Origin: Gammaproteobacteria bacterium
GTDB lineage: Bacteria; Pseudomonadota; Gammaproteobacteria; SZUA-229
Assembly: GCA_026195895.1 (NCBI GenBank)
Contig: JAPHRO010000052.1
Location: 1-64,000, forward strand
DNA length: 64,000 nucleotides
Direction of reading: 5' to 3'
Shown: one piece after another, positions 37,749-46,826 of the stretch
How the letters are laid out: each line of letters opens with the position of its first letter
How positions within the stretch are numbered: the stretch's first letter is position 1
Notes under the pieces: model-generated
What the model was told of the DNA's origin: nothing
What the model saw: the letters and a program-made list of their open reading frames with translations, nothing else
The model's database searches: none
Position numbers and translations under genes: made by a program

Positions 37749-38630
37749 CTAGAGAAATGCCCAACCGGCAAACGGCTCTATTTCATCGCGATTTACCACT
37801 ATCAGTTGATAAGCATTAGGGTTTAAAGAATGATCTGTTGTTGTGTCTACTGACATCTGCTGTAATAAATAACCCACCATTGCCCGCCTGACCTGTATTT
37901 CAATCAGATCACCCACCATATCGTAGTCATAACTCAATGCTAAACGTTGCTTTACTGTGAGTCCGGGGTGGGGCCTTAACTGGATACTGATGATTTCCAT
38001 CCAGTCATCATCGTAATTCGGACTGGACTCTGCCTTAGTCGGCAATAGCTCTCCCTCAACCACTCGAGACAGAACAAAATCGCGAAAATCGTAGGTATCG
38101 TGACTGTAGGCACGAATATGCCAGCGTAACCCGTTATTGACTATGGCATGGGGTTCGATGATGCGACTGCTACCGCTTTGCCGATCTGACAGGGAGTGAT
38201 AGTTAACTCGCAATTGTCGATGCGCTTTGATAGCGCGGATTATCTGGGCAAGCACTGACTGGGCAGGTAAACGACTGGGCAGGGGGAGCTTATCCGTAGC
38301 AATGCCATATACCTGCTTGTCCTCGGATGGGTTTTTAACACTGATCAGGTTATTCGCGATCATGGGTAAAACGGTCGCTGGACTGAGATCGGCAAACATT
38401 TCGGTAAAATTAGCTTCCGGAATAAAACCGAAAACACCCGGGTCGTAAACCAGATTGCCAGGCGCCAGATCATTGTAGAGCTTGAGATCCTTGGTCGCGG
38501 CTGGATCTGAAATGCCAAAGGTTCTGGCCAGGCCACTGCGGCTGATCGAGCCGGTGTAGTAAGCCATGATTTCAATGAATTCCAATCGCTGACGTGTTGC
38601 CCATTTTATGTCGATAGATAATTTTGCCAT
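37749..38630 (-). CDS. WYL-domain transcriptional regulator (BrxR/CapW-like)
   Basis: About 293 residues from the ATG at 38630; a longer frame to 38678 is possible but begins with an unlikely cysteine-rich stretch. The N-terminal winged helix includes 'IKWATRQRLEFIEIMAYYTG' and 'GLARTFGISDPAATKDL', then a WYL domain with 'LRVNYHSLS' and 'IEPHAIVNNGLRWHIRAYS', and a C-terminal extension. This arrangement resembles the BrxR/CapW regulators that control BREX and CBASS defence loci. No defence gene is adjacent, so here it is either an orphan or regulates something elsewhere. It is divergent from recA. Confidence 0.85.
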   Translation of the reverse strand: MAKLSIDIKWATRQRLEFIEIMAYYTGSISRSGLARTFGISDPAATKDLKLYNDLAPGNLVYDPGVFGFIPEANFTEMFADLSPATVLPMIANNLISVKNPSEDKQVYGIATDKLPLPSRLPAQSVLAQIIRAIKAHRQLRVNYHSLSDRQSGSSRIIEPHAIVNNGLRWHIRAYSHDTYDFRDFVLSRVVEGELLPTKAESSPNYDDDWMEIISIQLRPHPGLTVKQRLALSYDYDMVGDLIEIQVRRAMVGYLLQQMSVDTTTDHSLNPNAYQLIVVNRDEIEPFAGWAFL

Positions 38631-38732
38631 CGTATTTGCTGCTAATCCGTAATTTTGACATGAGCATAGCATATTCATATCAGCTATATAAAATATAGTA
38701 GGTGATATAATATATCGACATGATAAATAATA

Positions 38733-38775
38733 TTGACATATGAAATTATATGCACTAATCTATTTTCAAACACAG
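38733..38775 (+). promoter_or_regulatory. recA promoter with LexA-like SOS site
   Basis: TTGACA at 38733-38738 is a good -35; 17 bases on is TAATCT. Immediately there, CTAT-N8-ACAG (38760-38775) differs by one base from the gammaproteobacterial LexA consensus CTGT-N8-ACAG. The ATG of recA is 53 bp downstream. SOS control of recA is expected, but one half-site is imperfect. Confidence 0.55.
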
Positions 38776-38828
38776 CCAGTAAACATTCATTACGGCAATT
38801 ACCAACATAGATACAGCAGGGGATAACA

Positions 38829-39899
38829 ATGGACGAAAACAAGAAAAAAGCACTTAGCGCGGCTCTGGGCCAGATAGAAAAACAATTTGGTAAAGGTTCC
38901 GTCATGCGCATGGGCGATGCCGGTGCCGCCAACGATATCCAGGTAGTATCTACCGGTTCCATCGGTCTGGACGTAGCTTTAGGCATAGGCGGCTTACCTC
39001 GCGGCCGTGTTGTCGAGATCTACGGCCCTGAATCCTCGGGCAAAACAACACTCACCTTGCATGCCGTAGCTGAAATGCAGAAAGCGGGCGGCACCGCGGC
39101 GTTTGTTGATGCGGAGCATGCTCTGGATCCGCTTTATGCTGAGAAGCTGGGTGTGGATGTCGATGAATTGCTGGTTTCTCAGCCCGACACCGGCGAGCAG
39201 GCACTGGAAATCACCGACATGCTGGTCCGTTCTGGCGCAGTTGATATAGTGGTGGTTGACTCCGTGGCCGCACTGACGCCAAAGGCAGAAATCGAAGGTG
39301 ATATGGGTGATTCTCACATGGGCCTGCAGGCGCGCCTGATGTCACAGGCCTTGCGTAAACTTACAGCCAATATCAAACGTTCCAATACCCTGGTTATTTT
39401 CATCAATCAGATCCGTATGAAAATAGGCGTTATGTTTGGTAATCCTGAGACCACTACCGGCGGTAACGCACTGAAATTCTATTCTTCAGTACGCCTGGAT
39501 ATACGCCGCACAGGCGCCATCAAGAGAGGCGATGAAATTATCGGCAACGAGACCAAGGTTAAAGTCGTCAAAAATAAAGTGGCGCCACCGTTCAAAACCG
39601 TTAACTTCGAAATTCTTTACGGTGAAGGTATTTCCCATCACGGTGAAATCATCGACATGGGTGTAGCACACAACATCATCGAAAAAGCCGGCGCCTGGTA
39701 TTCATACAAGGGTGAAAAAATTGGCCAGGGCAAAGATAAGGTACGCACTTATCTGAAGGAAAATCCTGAAATCGCTGACGAAATCGAAACCCAGATAAGA
39801 GATATCCTGTTACCTGCAAAGACTTCAACTAAAGAAAAGACAGCAGAAGCTGAAGGTCTGGATATGAATCAGGACTTCGCTGAACTGATAGAGTCCTAA
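38829..39899 (+). CDS. recA: Recombinase A
   Basis: 356 residues, normal length, nearly canonical throughout. Walker A 'GPESSGKTT' (about 66-74), '[16 protein letters not shown]', and the L2-region '[17 protein letters not shown]' are intact. It binds single-stranded DNA, promotes strand exchange and triggers LexA cleavage. AGGGGATA lies before the ATG. It is followed by a terminator-like hairpin and recX. Confidence 0.99.
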   Translation: MDENKKKALSAALGQIEKQFGKGSVMRMGDAGAANDIQVVSTGSIGLDVALGIGGLPRGRVVEIYGPESSGKTTLTLHAVAEMQKAGGTAAFVDAEHALDPLYAEKLGVDVDELLVSQPDTGEQALEITDMLVRSGAVDIVVVDSVAALTPKAEIEGDMGDSHMGLQARLMSQALRKLTANIKRSNTLVIFINQIRMKIGVMFGNPETTTGGNALKFYSSVRLDIRRTGAIKRGDEIIGNETKVKVVKNKVAPPFKTVNFEILYGEGISHHGEIIDMGVAHNIIEKAGAWYSYKGEKIGQGKDKVRTYLKENPEIADEIETQIRDILLPAKTSTKEKTAEAEGLDMNQDFAELIES

Positions 39900-39912
39900 A
39901 TTACCAGACCAT

Positions 39913-39949
39913 AGCCACGGTCAGTAATCGCTGATCGTGGCTTTATTTA
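39913..39949 (+). terminator. Terminator-like hairpin between recA and recX
   Basis: AGCCACGGTCAG pairs with CTGATCGTGGCT (one G-T pair) around TAATCG, followed by TTATTTAT. It would cut most recA transcripts and let a fraction continue into recX, as reported for E. coli. Confidence 0.75.
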
Positions 39950-39973
39950 TTTCCAGGCAGAGAAAACATTCAG

Positions 39974-40417
39974 GTGAGTCGATCAATTTCAGAAACTGCT
40001 GTAGCTATGCTGGCCAGGCGAGAACATTCTGTGTTCGAGGTAAAACGCAAACTCAGACAAAAAAACTTCGAAGATGCCGAAATTGATTCGATCATCGAAC
40101 AATTACAGGCAAATAATTTACTGTCAGAAGAGCGTTTTACCGAAAGTTATATTAATATGCGCAAGCGCAGGGGGTATGGGCCGTTACGCATCGCTCAGGA
40201 ACTCAAGGAGCGGGGCATTGAAACTGATCTGTATGAGCCGTTTCTGGATAGAACTAATCAGGAATGGCACAACATCATGCAGCAGCAGTATCTAAAAAAA
40301 TACGGCGATCAACCCGCCGCCGAATATGCAGAAAAAGCCAGGCGAGCGAAGCATTTACAAAGTCGTGGATTTCCACTGGACTGGGTATTCAGACTAAACG
40401 AACTGGATATATCCTAA
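39974..40417 (+). CDS. recX: RecA regulator RecX
   Basis: 147 residues, small helical repeat protein. 'AMLARREHSVFEVKRKLRQKNF' and 'YINMRKRRGYGPLRIAQELKERGI', cited for position only, mark RecX. It limits RecA filament growth. The start is GTG at 39974 with no strong ribosome-binding site, consistent with low expression relative to RecA. Confidence 0.94.
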   Translation: MSRSISETAVAMLARREHSVFEVKRKLRQKNFEDAEIDSIIEQLQANNLLSEERFTESYINMRKRRGYGPLRIAQELKERGIETDLYEPFLDRTNQEWHNIMQQQYLKKYGDQPAAEYAEKARRAKHLQSRGFPLDWVFRLNELDIS

Positions 40418-40441
40418 GAACATTATTACTAATTATTACAA

Positions 40442-40453
40442 TTAGTTAACTAA
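40442..40453. promoter_or_regulatory. 12-bp palindrome in front of alaS
   Basis: TTAGTTAACTAA is a perfect palindrome about 20 bp before the alaS ATG, in a very AT-rich spacer. A TAATAT -10-like element follows at 40465-40470. E. coli AlaRS represses its own gene by binding a palindrome at the promoter, so this is a candidate operator. Confidence 0.4.
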
Positions 40454-40473
40454 CATTATTAATGTAATATAGC

Positions 40474-43074
40474 ATGATAACGACAGCCGAAATTAGACAG
40501 AAATTTCTTGATTATTTTCACAGCAAGGGCCATGAAGTCGTAGCTTCCAGCTCACTGGTGCCTGGCAATGACCCAACCCTGCTGTTTACCAACGCCGGCA
40601 TGGTTCAGTTCAAAGATGTTTTTCTGGGCCAGGACAAACGCAGTTACACCACCGCGACCAGCTCGCAGCGCTGTGTGCGTGCCGGTGGCAAACACAATGA
40701 TCTGGAAAATGTGGGCTACACAGCACGTCATCATACCTTTTTTGAGATGCTGGGTAATTTTAGTTTCGGTGATTATTTCAAGCGCGAAGCTATCAATTAT
40801 GCCTGGGAATTTTTGACCACAGAGCTGGGCCTGCCCGAAGGAAAACTCTGGATTACCGTTTACGAGGAAGATGACGAAGCCGCGGATATCTGGCTGAAAG
40901 AAATCGGTGTGTCAGCCGAGCGATTCGGCCGTATAGGTGCGAAAGACAATTTCTGGTCCATGGGCGATACCGGCCCCTGCGGTCCCTGTACTGAAATATT
41001 TTATGATCATGGCGAAGACATACCCGGCGGCCCACCAGGATCACCCGATGAAGATGGCGATCGCTATATCGAAATCTGGAACCTGGTATTCATGCAGTAC
41101 AACCGGGACAAAACTGGCAAGCTGAATCCGTTACCCAGGCCGTCCGTCGATACCGGCATGGGGCTGGAGCGTCTGGCGGCTATTCTACAAAATGGCCACA
41201 GTAACTATGATATCGACCTGTTCCAGAAGCTGATCAAAGCAACGGCCAAATTAACCAATAGCAGTGATTTAGACCACAGCTCGCTTAAAGTGATTGCCGA
41301 TCATATCCGCTCCTGCGCCTTTTTAGTGGTTGACGGTGTGATGCCATCCAATGAGGGCCGAGGCTATGTGCTGCGGCGTATTATTCGCCGGGCTTTGCGT
41401 CATGGTCATAAACTGGGCCAGCATGGTCTGTTTTTCTATCAACTGGTAGCAACATTAGTCGCAGAAATGGGCGACGCATATCCTGAATTAAGCGCAGCCC
41501 AGAAAAACGTTGAAAAGGTTTTAAAACTCGAAGAAGAACGATTTGCCGAAACCCTGGATCACGGCATGAAAATACTGGAGGAAAGTATCAGCGAGCTATC
41601 TGGCACACAGATTCCTGGTGACGTGGTATTCAGGCTATATGATACCTATGGATTCCCCATCGATTTAACCGCCGATATAGCGCGTGAGCGTAAGCTGACC
41701 ATTGATCAGGCCGGCTACGACCGTGAAATGCAAGCCCAGAAAGAACGTGCGCGTTCCTCCAGTAAATTTGGGCTAGATTACAACGAGGCCATCAGTACCG
41801 ATGCCATCACCAGCTTTACCGGCTATGACCATTTGCAGGATGAATCGACTGTAATTTCAATATTCAAAGATGGTCAGGCGGTCGACAGTATCGCAGCCGG
41901 CGATGAAGCCGTAGTTATTCTTGAAAGCACGCCTTTCTATGCCGAATCTGGCGGCCAGGTCGGGGATACCGGTCTGTTATCGAATGATGACACTCAATTT
42001 GAAGTCATGGATACCCAGAAGCAGGGACAGGCTTTTATTCATATCGGCAGCCTGTCTAAAGGCAGCCTGAAAACCGGCGACAAATTACAGGCTATCATTG
42101 ATGCAGATCGGCGCAGTGCAACCATTCGCAACCATTCAGCCACCCACCTGATGCACGCTGCGTTACGCGAAATATTAGGTGAGCATGTGCAGCAGAAAGG
42201 CTCGTTGGTTAACAATGAACGCCTGCGTTTCGATTTCTCTCACGTGGAAACAGTAAAACCTGAAGAATTACGACGCATTGAACAGTTAGTAAACGCCCAG
42301 ATTCGGCGCAATCTTGATACCAGTGCTGAAGAAATGGCTATCACAGCAGCAAAAGAGAAGGGGGCAATGGCGCTATTCGGGGAAAAATATGGCGACGAAG
42401 TACGCGTAGTTTCTATGGGTGATTTTTCTATCGAACTATGTGGCGGTGTGCATGTTAACCGTACCGGCGACATTGGCTATTTCAAAATCACCTCAGAAAG
42501 CGGTATCGCATCAGGTGTGCGTCGAATAGAGGCCGTTACCGGCGTAGCTGCAGTTGAATGGGCAGAGCAACAGGATAAACAAATCAATAACTTATCATCT
42601 ATTCTTAAAGCCAATCGTGATGAACTGGAATCAAAGGCACAGCAGCTACTGGACAGGTTAAAAGCGCAGGACAGGGAATTGTCACAACTCAAATCCAGGC
42701 TGGCAACCCAGACCGGACGCGATATCACCGCCGATGCAGTAGAGATTGCAGGTATTAAAGTGCTGGCAGTAAAACTGGATGGTGTTGATAGCAAAGCCAT
42801 GCGTGACACCATGGATCAGTTAAAAAATAAACTCGGTTCCGCCGCTATCGTGCTGGCAACTACTGAGGGCAACAAAGTCAGTTTATGTGCCGGTGTGACC
42901 AAAGACCAGACAGCGCGGCTGAAAGCCGGGGATCTGGTCAATATGGTTGCATCCCAGGTAGGTGGCAAAGGTGGTGGTCGACCCGATATGGCCATGGCCG
43001 GTGGCAGCCAGCCAGACAACATAGACAAAGCACTGGCCAGTGTTCCAAACTGGATAAATGCTCAACTCGGCTAG
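40474..43074 (+). CDS. alaS: Alanyl-tRNA synthetase
   Basis: 866 residues, close to the family norm. The class II aminoacylation core opens with '[23 protein letters not shown]' region and '[12 protein letters not shown]'; the editing domain has the zinc motif '[11 protein letters not shown]' (about 552) and '[10 protein letters not shown]' (about 657); the C-Ala domain ends with '[15 protein letters not shown]'. The start matches homologues, but no Shine-Dalgarno is visible and a -10-like TAATAT lies only four bases before the ATG. Confidence 0.98.
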   Translation: MITTAEIRQKFLDYFHSKGHEVVASSSLVPGNDPTLLFTNAGMVQFKDVFLGQDKRSYTTATSSQRCVRAGGKHNDLENVGYTARHHTFFEMLGNFSFGDYFKREAINYAWEFLTTELGLPEGKLWITVYEEDDEAADIWLKEIGVSAERFGRIGAKDNFWSMGDTGPCGPCTEIFYDHGEDIPGGPPGSPDEDGDRYIEIWNLVFMQYNRDKTGKLNPLPRPSVDTGMGLERLAAILQNGHSNYDIDLFQKLIKATAKLTNSSDLDHSSLKVIADHIRSCAFLVVDGVMPSNEGRGYVLRRIIRRALRHGHKLGQHGLFFYQLVATLVAEMGDAYPELSAAQKNVEKVLKLEEERFAETLDHGMKILEESISELSGTQIPGDVVFRLYDTYGFPIDLTADIARERKLTIDQAGYDREMQAQKERARSSSKFGLDYNEAISTDAITSFTGYDHLQDESTVISIFKDGQAVDSIAAGDEAVVILESTPFYAESGGQVGDTGLLSNDDTQFEVMDTQKQGQAFIHIGSLSKGSLKTGDKLQAIIDADRRSATIRNHSATHLMHAALREILGEHVQQKGSLVNNERLRFDFSHVETVKPEELRRIEQLVNAQIRRNLDTSAEEMAITAAKEKGAMALFGEKYGDEVRVVSMGDFSIELCGGVHVNRTGDIGYFKITSESGIASGVRRIEAVTGVAAVEWAEQQDKQINNLSSILKANRDELESKAQQLLDRLKAQDRELSQLKSRLATQTGRDITADAVEIAGIKVLAVKLDGVDSKAMRDTMDQLKNKLGSAAIVLATTEGNKVSLCAGVTKDQTARLKAGDLVNMVASQVGGKGGGRPDMAMAGGSQPDNIDKALASVPNWINAQLG

Positions 43075-43124
43075 TGCTGAGGCTCGCATTGCGCCGGGGC
43101 TTATGACATAATCTCGCGCAACCG

Positions 43125-43156
43125 AACCCGCGTCAAAATCCATGATGCGGGTTTTT
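43125..43156 (+). terminator. Rho-independent terminator between alaS and lysC
   Basis: AACCCGC and GCGGGTT pair around a 15-base loop, followed by a T-run (GTTTTTAA). Placed 50 bp after the alaS stop. Confidence 0.75.
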
Positions 43157-43182
43157 AAATTCAACACTTTTTTCTTACTATT

Positions 43183-44424
43183 ATGGCTCTAATTGTCCAA
43201 AAATATGGTGGCACCTCTGTCGGCTCTGTCGAGCGTATTCAGGCAGTTGCTGATCGCATCATAAAAAATCGTGAAAACGGCCACCAGATCGTAGTGGTTG
43301 TTTCTGCCATGAGTGGCGAAACCAATAAATTGATCGGGCTGGCCAATGAAATCAACGAACGCCCTGCAGCGCGTGAAATGGATGTACTGGTTTCCACTGG
43401 CGAGCAGGTTACCATTGCCCTGTTGAGCATGGCATTGCACGCTAAAGGCATCCCGGCCAAATCCTATACCGGCACACAAATCAAAATGCTCACTGACAAT
43501 GCCCATGGTAAAGCGCGCATTATGGATATCCAGTGCAGCAACATGCAAAAAGACCTGGAAGAGGGCAATGTAATCGTGGTTGCGGGTTTTCAGGGAGTCG
43601 ACGAATGCGGCAATATCACCACCCTCGGTCGAGGTGGCTCCGATACCACAGCCGTCGCCATGGCAGCAGCTTTAAAAGCTGATGAATGCCAGATTTATAC
43701 CGATGTAGATGGCGTGTATACCACGGACCCACGCATCGAACCCAAAGCCCGCCGACTGGAACGCATTACGTTTGAAGAAATGCTCGAAATGGCCAGTCTG
43801 GGCTCTAAAGTATTGCAAATTCGTTCGGTCGAATTTGCCGGTAAATATAACGTTCCCCTACGCGTACTTTCGTCATTTGAAGAAAGTGAGGGGGCAGGTA
43901 CTTTAATAACAACTGAGGAAAACGAAATGGAACAGGCTGTGATCTCCGGAATCGCATTCAATAAAGACGAAGCACAGTTAACCATTTCAGGTGTACCCGA
44001 TAAACCAGGTGTCGCATCTGATATTTTAGGATCTGTAACGGAAGCCAATATTGAAGTCGACATGATCGTACAGAACGTCGGTGAAGATGGCACTACTGAC
44101 TTTACCTTTACGGTACATCGCAATGATTACGATACGGCTCTCGAGTTATTAACCAGAACTGGAGAAACCCTGGGAGCTAAAAATGTCCGCGGCGATAACA
44201 GTATTGTAAAAATATCTCTGGTGGGTGTAGGCATGCGTTCTCACGCTGGTATTGCAAGCACCATGTTTGCCGCACTGGCAAAAGAGGGCATCAATATTTT
44301 GATGATCTCTACCTCAGAAATTAAAATTTCGGTCGTGGTAGCCGAAAAATATCTGGAACTGGGCGTGCGTACTTTACACAGTGCATTTGGCCTGGAAAAT
44401 GATGGCAATCTCGTCAATTTATAG
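43183..44424 (+). CDS. lysC: Aspartate kinase (monofunctional, lysC type)
   Basis: 413 residues. Kinase motif 'VQKYGGTSVGS' at the start, 'VVVSAMSGETNKL', 'TLGRGGSDTTA', and two ACT regulatory domains from about residue 265 ('ISGVPDKPGVASDILG', 'VGVGMRSHAGIASTMF'). It phosphorylates aspartate for lysine, threonine and methionine synthesis and is probably feedback-inhibited through the ACT domains. The alaS-lysC-csrA order is typical of pseudomonad-like gammaproteobacteria. The start lies directly after the terminator, so the promoter is not obvious. Confidence 0.97.
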   Translation: MALIVQKYGGTSVGSVERIQAVADRIIKNRENGHQIVVVVSAMSGETNKLIGLANEINERPAAREMDVLVSTGEQVTIALLSMALHAKGIPAKSYTGTQIKMLTDNAHGKARIMDIQCSNMQKDLEEGNVIVVAGFQGVDECGNITTLGRGGSDTTAVAMAAALKADECQIYTDVDGVYTTDPRIEPKARRLERITFEEMLEMASLGSKVLQIRSVEFAGKYNVPLRVLSSFEESEGAGTLITTEENEMEQAVISGIAFNKDEAQLTISGVPDKPGVASDILGSVTEANIEVDMIVQNVGEDGTTDFTFTVHRNDYDTALELLTRTGETLGAKNVRGDNSIVKISLVGVGMRSHAGIASTMFAALAKEGINILMISTSEIKISVVVAEKYLELGVRTLHSAFGLENDGNLVNL

Positions 44425-44470
44425 ACCAGATAACCGATATTCATCCTGCTGTATGACTTTATTACAAGTA

Positions 44471-44479
44471 TGTTATAAA
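44471..44479 (+). promoter_or_regulatory. Candidate extended -10 for csrA
   Basis: TG-T-TATAAA, an extended -10 with five of six consensus bases, lies about 70 bp before the csrA ATG. The -35 region (TATGAC, 16 bp upstream) is poor. E. coli csrA also has several promoters in this interval. Confidence 0.4.
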
Positions 44480-44550
44480 CTAGCCGTACGGTGAAAAGAG
44501 GTTACAAGGACTCTAGAAGCCTATGGTGATTGAATAAAGGAGCAGGAAGT

Positions 44551-44742
44551 ATGTTAATTCTAACTCGCCGGGTAGGCGAAACCTTGATGATTGGTGACGA
44601 AGTTACTGTTACGGTTCTGGGTGTCAAAGGCAACCAGGTTCGCATTGGTATCAATGCACCAAAAGAAGTCTCTGTGCACCGTGAAGAAATTTACGACCGC
44701 ATAAAACGTGAGCAGGAATCTCAGACGGGCACTGATGCCTGA
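44551..44742 (+). CDS. csrA: Carbon storage regulator CsrA/RsmA
   Basis: 63 residues from the ATG at 44551 with AAAGGAG upstream; the track start at 44530 is upstream of that site. '[18 protein letters not shown]' and '[10 protein letters not shown]' are the RNA-binding strands with the key Arg44. It binds GGA motifs in mRNA leaders and could control the exopolysaccharide locus that follows, as CsrA does in other species. The transcript leader itself contains GGA sites (AAGGACT, AAGGAG). Confidence 0.97.
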   Translation: MLILTRRVGETLMIGDEVTVTVLGVKGNQVRIGINAPKEVSVHREEIYDRIKREQESQTGTDA

Positions 44743-44769
44743 ACTGTAGATTAAAATCCTTTTTCAGGC

Positions 44770-44798
44770 TTTACGAAAAGCCAGATCAAAGGTATCCT
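44770..44798 (+). promoter_or_regulatory. Candidate promoter of tRNA-Ser
   Basis: TTTACG and TATCCT are 17 bp apart, with a GC-rich stretch after the -10. It has the same layout as the stronger tRNA-Arg promoter at 45053. A hairpin lies between it and the tRNA. Confidence 0.4.
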
Positions 44799-44809
44799 AC
44801 GCACCTCAG

Positions 44810-44838
44810 AAAGCGCCGCCTAAACGCGGCGTTTTCTT
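44810..44838. terminator. Hairpin with T-run just before tRNA-Ser
   Basis: AGAAAGCGCCGC and GCGGCGTTTTCT pair strongly around CTAAAC, followed by TT and then the tRNA. It is probably the csrA terminator. It would also sit in the leader of any tRNA-Ser transcript begun at 44770. Confidence 0.65.
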
Positions 44839-44839
44839 T

Positions 44840-44929
44840 GGAGAAATGGCCGAGTGGCTGAAGGCGCACCCCTGCTAAGGGTGTATAGGGGAAACTCTAT
44901 CGAGGGTTCGAATCCCTCTTTCTCCGCCA
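44840..44929 (+). tRNA. tRNA-Ser(GCU)
   Basis: 90 bases with encoded CCA. Acceptor GGAGAAA pairs with TTTCTCC; anticodon stem CACCC/GGGTG carries loop CTGCTAA, so the anticodon is GCT (GCU). A long class II variable arm (TATAGGGGAAACTCTAT area) is present, and the T arm is GAGGGTTCGAATCCCTC. Confidence 0.97.
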
Positions 44930-44935
44930 TAAACT

Positions 44936-44965
44936 AAAAGCCACCCAAATTGGGTGGCTTTTTTA
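44936..44965 (+). terminator. Terminator of tRNA-Ser
   Basis: AAAGCCACCCAAATTGGGTGG with the 3' arm running into CTTTTTTAC: a strong 8-10 bp stem and six T residues. Confidence 0.88.
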
Positions 44966-45052
44966 CTTTCGGTAATAATCAACCCACATGATGTCTTCTA
45001 ACTGATATTAATAAAATTCTTCTAATATCTTGAAATTTCCCTGTATTACACG

Positions 45053-45081
45053 TTGACGAAAGCCGTCAAATTCCCCATAAT
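45053..45081 (+). promoter_or_regulatory. Sigma-70 promoter of tRNA-Arg
   Basis: TTGACG, 17-bp spacer, CATAAT, then a GC-rich discriminator (CGCCC), 20 bp before the tRNA. This is a strong stable-RNA type promoter. Confidence 0.82.
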
Positions 45082-45100
45082 TCACGCCCTCAACAGATAT

Positions 45101-45177
45101 GCGCCTGTAGCTCAGCTGGATAGAGTACCTGGCTACGAACCAGGCGGTCGCACGTTCGAATCGTGCCAGGCGCGCCA
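45101..45177 (+). tRNA. tRNA-Arg(ACG)
   Basis: 77 bases with encoded CCA. Acceptor GCGCCTG pairs with CAGGCGC; anticodon stem CCTGG/CCAGG carries loop CTACGAA, giving anticodon ACG, normally modified to ICG. D arm and T arm are regular. Confidence 0.97.
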
Positions 45178-45184
45178 TATACAT

Positions 45185-45220
45185 AGAGCCTCACTCATAC
45201 GAGTGAGGCTCTTTGGTTTT
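45185..45220 (+). terminator. Terminator of tRNA-Arg
   Basis: AGAGCCTCACTC and GAGTGAGGCTCT form a perfect 12-bp stem with a four-base loop, then TTGGTTTT. It closes the housekeeping block. Confidence 0.88.
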
Positions 45221-45427
45221 GCGACTTAAAGAATAAATTAAAAAACATCTTACTAGACGCAAAAATATTTTATAATCCCCTGAATTGCCCTCAAATAAAC
45301 ACTATAACTACAAGGGCGCGGATTATTTGCTAGCCAACGTCACTCGCATACTTAATTAATATCGAGATGAGACATATTGGAAATTGGACAAACTATTTGT
45401 TGAATTAGATGGATTACTAAAACCAAA

Positions 45428-46822
45428 ATGTTAAGGATTTTTAATCACTACATAACGACATCATTTGTCTGGCTTGTTTTAATCGAGACATTGATCTTAT
45501 TTTTCTCGGTGTATCTAGCTCGAGAAATTCGTTTTTTTGGCGAGGATCCAGAATTAAAGTTATTACTTGAACCTTTTCTCATTAAGGCATTTGTTTATAC
45601 CGTAATAATGGGGCTGTCGATGACAGCGGTAGGACTGCATACCCGTAGCGTTGTGGAGAATTTTGCTGCACTATTGACTCGTACCTTTCTGGCCTTCTTT
45701 CTTGGCTTCCTCGCCAGCACACTAATATTCTATATTTATCCAAGTTTGTTCCTGGGACGAGGTGTTTTTGCTATAACCTTAGCCGTTTCATTCTTTGGTA
45801 TTGCTATTTGCAGAATTATCTTCGATAGAATTGATGATGGGACCCTGTTCAAAAAGAAAATAGTTGTGCTTGGAACAGGCAAACAAGCAGAAATCATAAA
45901 CCAGCTTAAATCTGAAGCTATAAAAAGAGGCCAGGAAATAATTGGTTACGTTTCTATTGACCAGAACCCACCACTAATAAACAAGTCAGAAATTCTGCAC
46001 ATCAAAAATTCCTTATTGGAACTGGTTCAGGATTACGATATCGACGAAATAGTTCTGGCCATGGATGATCGACGTCAGGGCTTTCCCATTTCGGGCCTGC
46101 TTGAATGTAAAATGAAGGGAGTGATGGTGCATGACATTATTCATTTTCTAGAACGCGTAACTGGACATATTGAGCTTGAAGCACTTCGACCCAGTGTCAT
46201 GATATTTTCATCAGGTTTTTCAAATGCAGTTGCCCCTAATGGGGCAAAAAGAGTATTTGATATACTGGTTAGCTTATTGATTTTAATAATTGCTAGCCCA
46301 GTTATAGTATTCACAGCCACGGCAATTTGGCTAAGTAGTTTTGGGCGTGATCCTATATTTTATCGACAGGTTAGAATTGGCTTGTGTAATGCACCATTTA
46401 AAGTTCTTAAATTTAGAAGCATGAAAACTGATGCAGAAAAGAATGGTGCGCAATTCGCCCAAAAAAATGACTCCAGGGTAACCTTTATTGGTGCTTTCAT
46501 ACGTAAAACACGTATAGATGAGCTGCCGCAGCTATTTAATGTACTGAAAGGGGAAATGAGTTTCGTAGGCCCACGCCCTGAACGCCCGGAGTTTGTATTG
46601 GGTTTTGAACAAACTATTCCACATTATGAACTTCGCCATACGGTTAAGCCAGGAATAACAGGCTGGGCTCAAATTTGTTATCCCTATGGTGAAACTGCGG
46701 GTGATACAAAAAACAAATTACAATACGATTTATACTATATAAAAAATTATAGCCTTTTCTTAGATCTGACAATCATTTTTCAAACCATACAAGTGGTCCT
46801 GTTCGGACAAGGCGCAAGATGA
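45428..46822 (+). CDS. Initiating sugar transferase of the PEP-CTERM/exosortase-associated type
   Basis: 464 residues. About four N-terminal membrane helices, a nucleotide-binding-like middle ('VVLGTGKQAEIINQL'), one further helix near 280, and a WcaJ/bacterial sugar transferase domain with 'KVLKFRSMKTDAEK', 'RIDELPQLFNVLKGEMSFVGPRPERPE' and 'KPGITGWAQI'. The N-terminus 'MLRIFNHYITTSF' is characteristic of the family found with PEP-CTERM systems. It should load the first sugar phosphate onto undecaprenyl phosphate and so start the polysaccharide. First gene of the AT-rich locus. Confidence 0.92.
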   Translation: MLRIFNHYITTSFVWLVLIETLILFFSVYLAREIRFFGEDPELKLLLEPFLIKAFVYTVIMGLSMTAVGLHTRSVVENFAALLTRTFLAFFLGFLASTLIFYIYPSLFLGRGVFAITLAVSFFGIAICRIIFDRIDDGTLFKKKIVVLGTGKQAEIINQLKSEAIKRGQEIIGYVSIDQNPPLINKSEILHIKNSLLELVQDYDIDEIVLAMDDRRQGFPISGLLECKMKGVMVHDIIHFLERVTGHIELEALRPSVMIFSSGFSNAVAPNGAKRVFDILVSLLILIIASPVIVFTATAIWLSSFGRDPIFYRQVRIGLCNAPFKVLKFRSMKTDAEKNGAQFAQKNDSRVTFIGAFIRKTRIDELPQLFNVLKGEMSFVGPRPERPEFVLGFEQTIPHYELRHTVKPGITGWAQICYPYGETAGDTKNKLQYDLYYIKNYSLFLDLTIIFQTIQVVLFGQGAR

Positions 46823-46826
46823 TTTC

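Noticed and set aside
45178-45427. Attachment site duplication at the tRNA-Arg 3' end
   Set aside because: I looked for a repeat of the tRNA 3' end in the window and did not find one.
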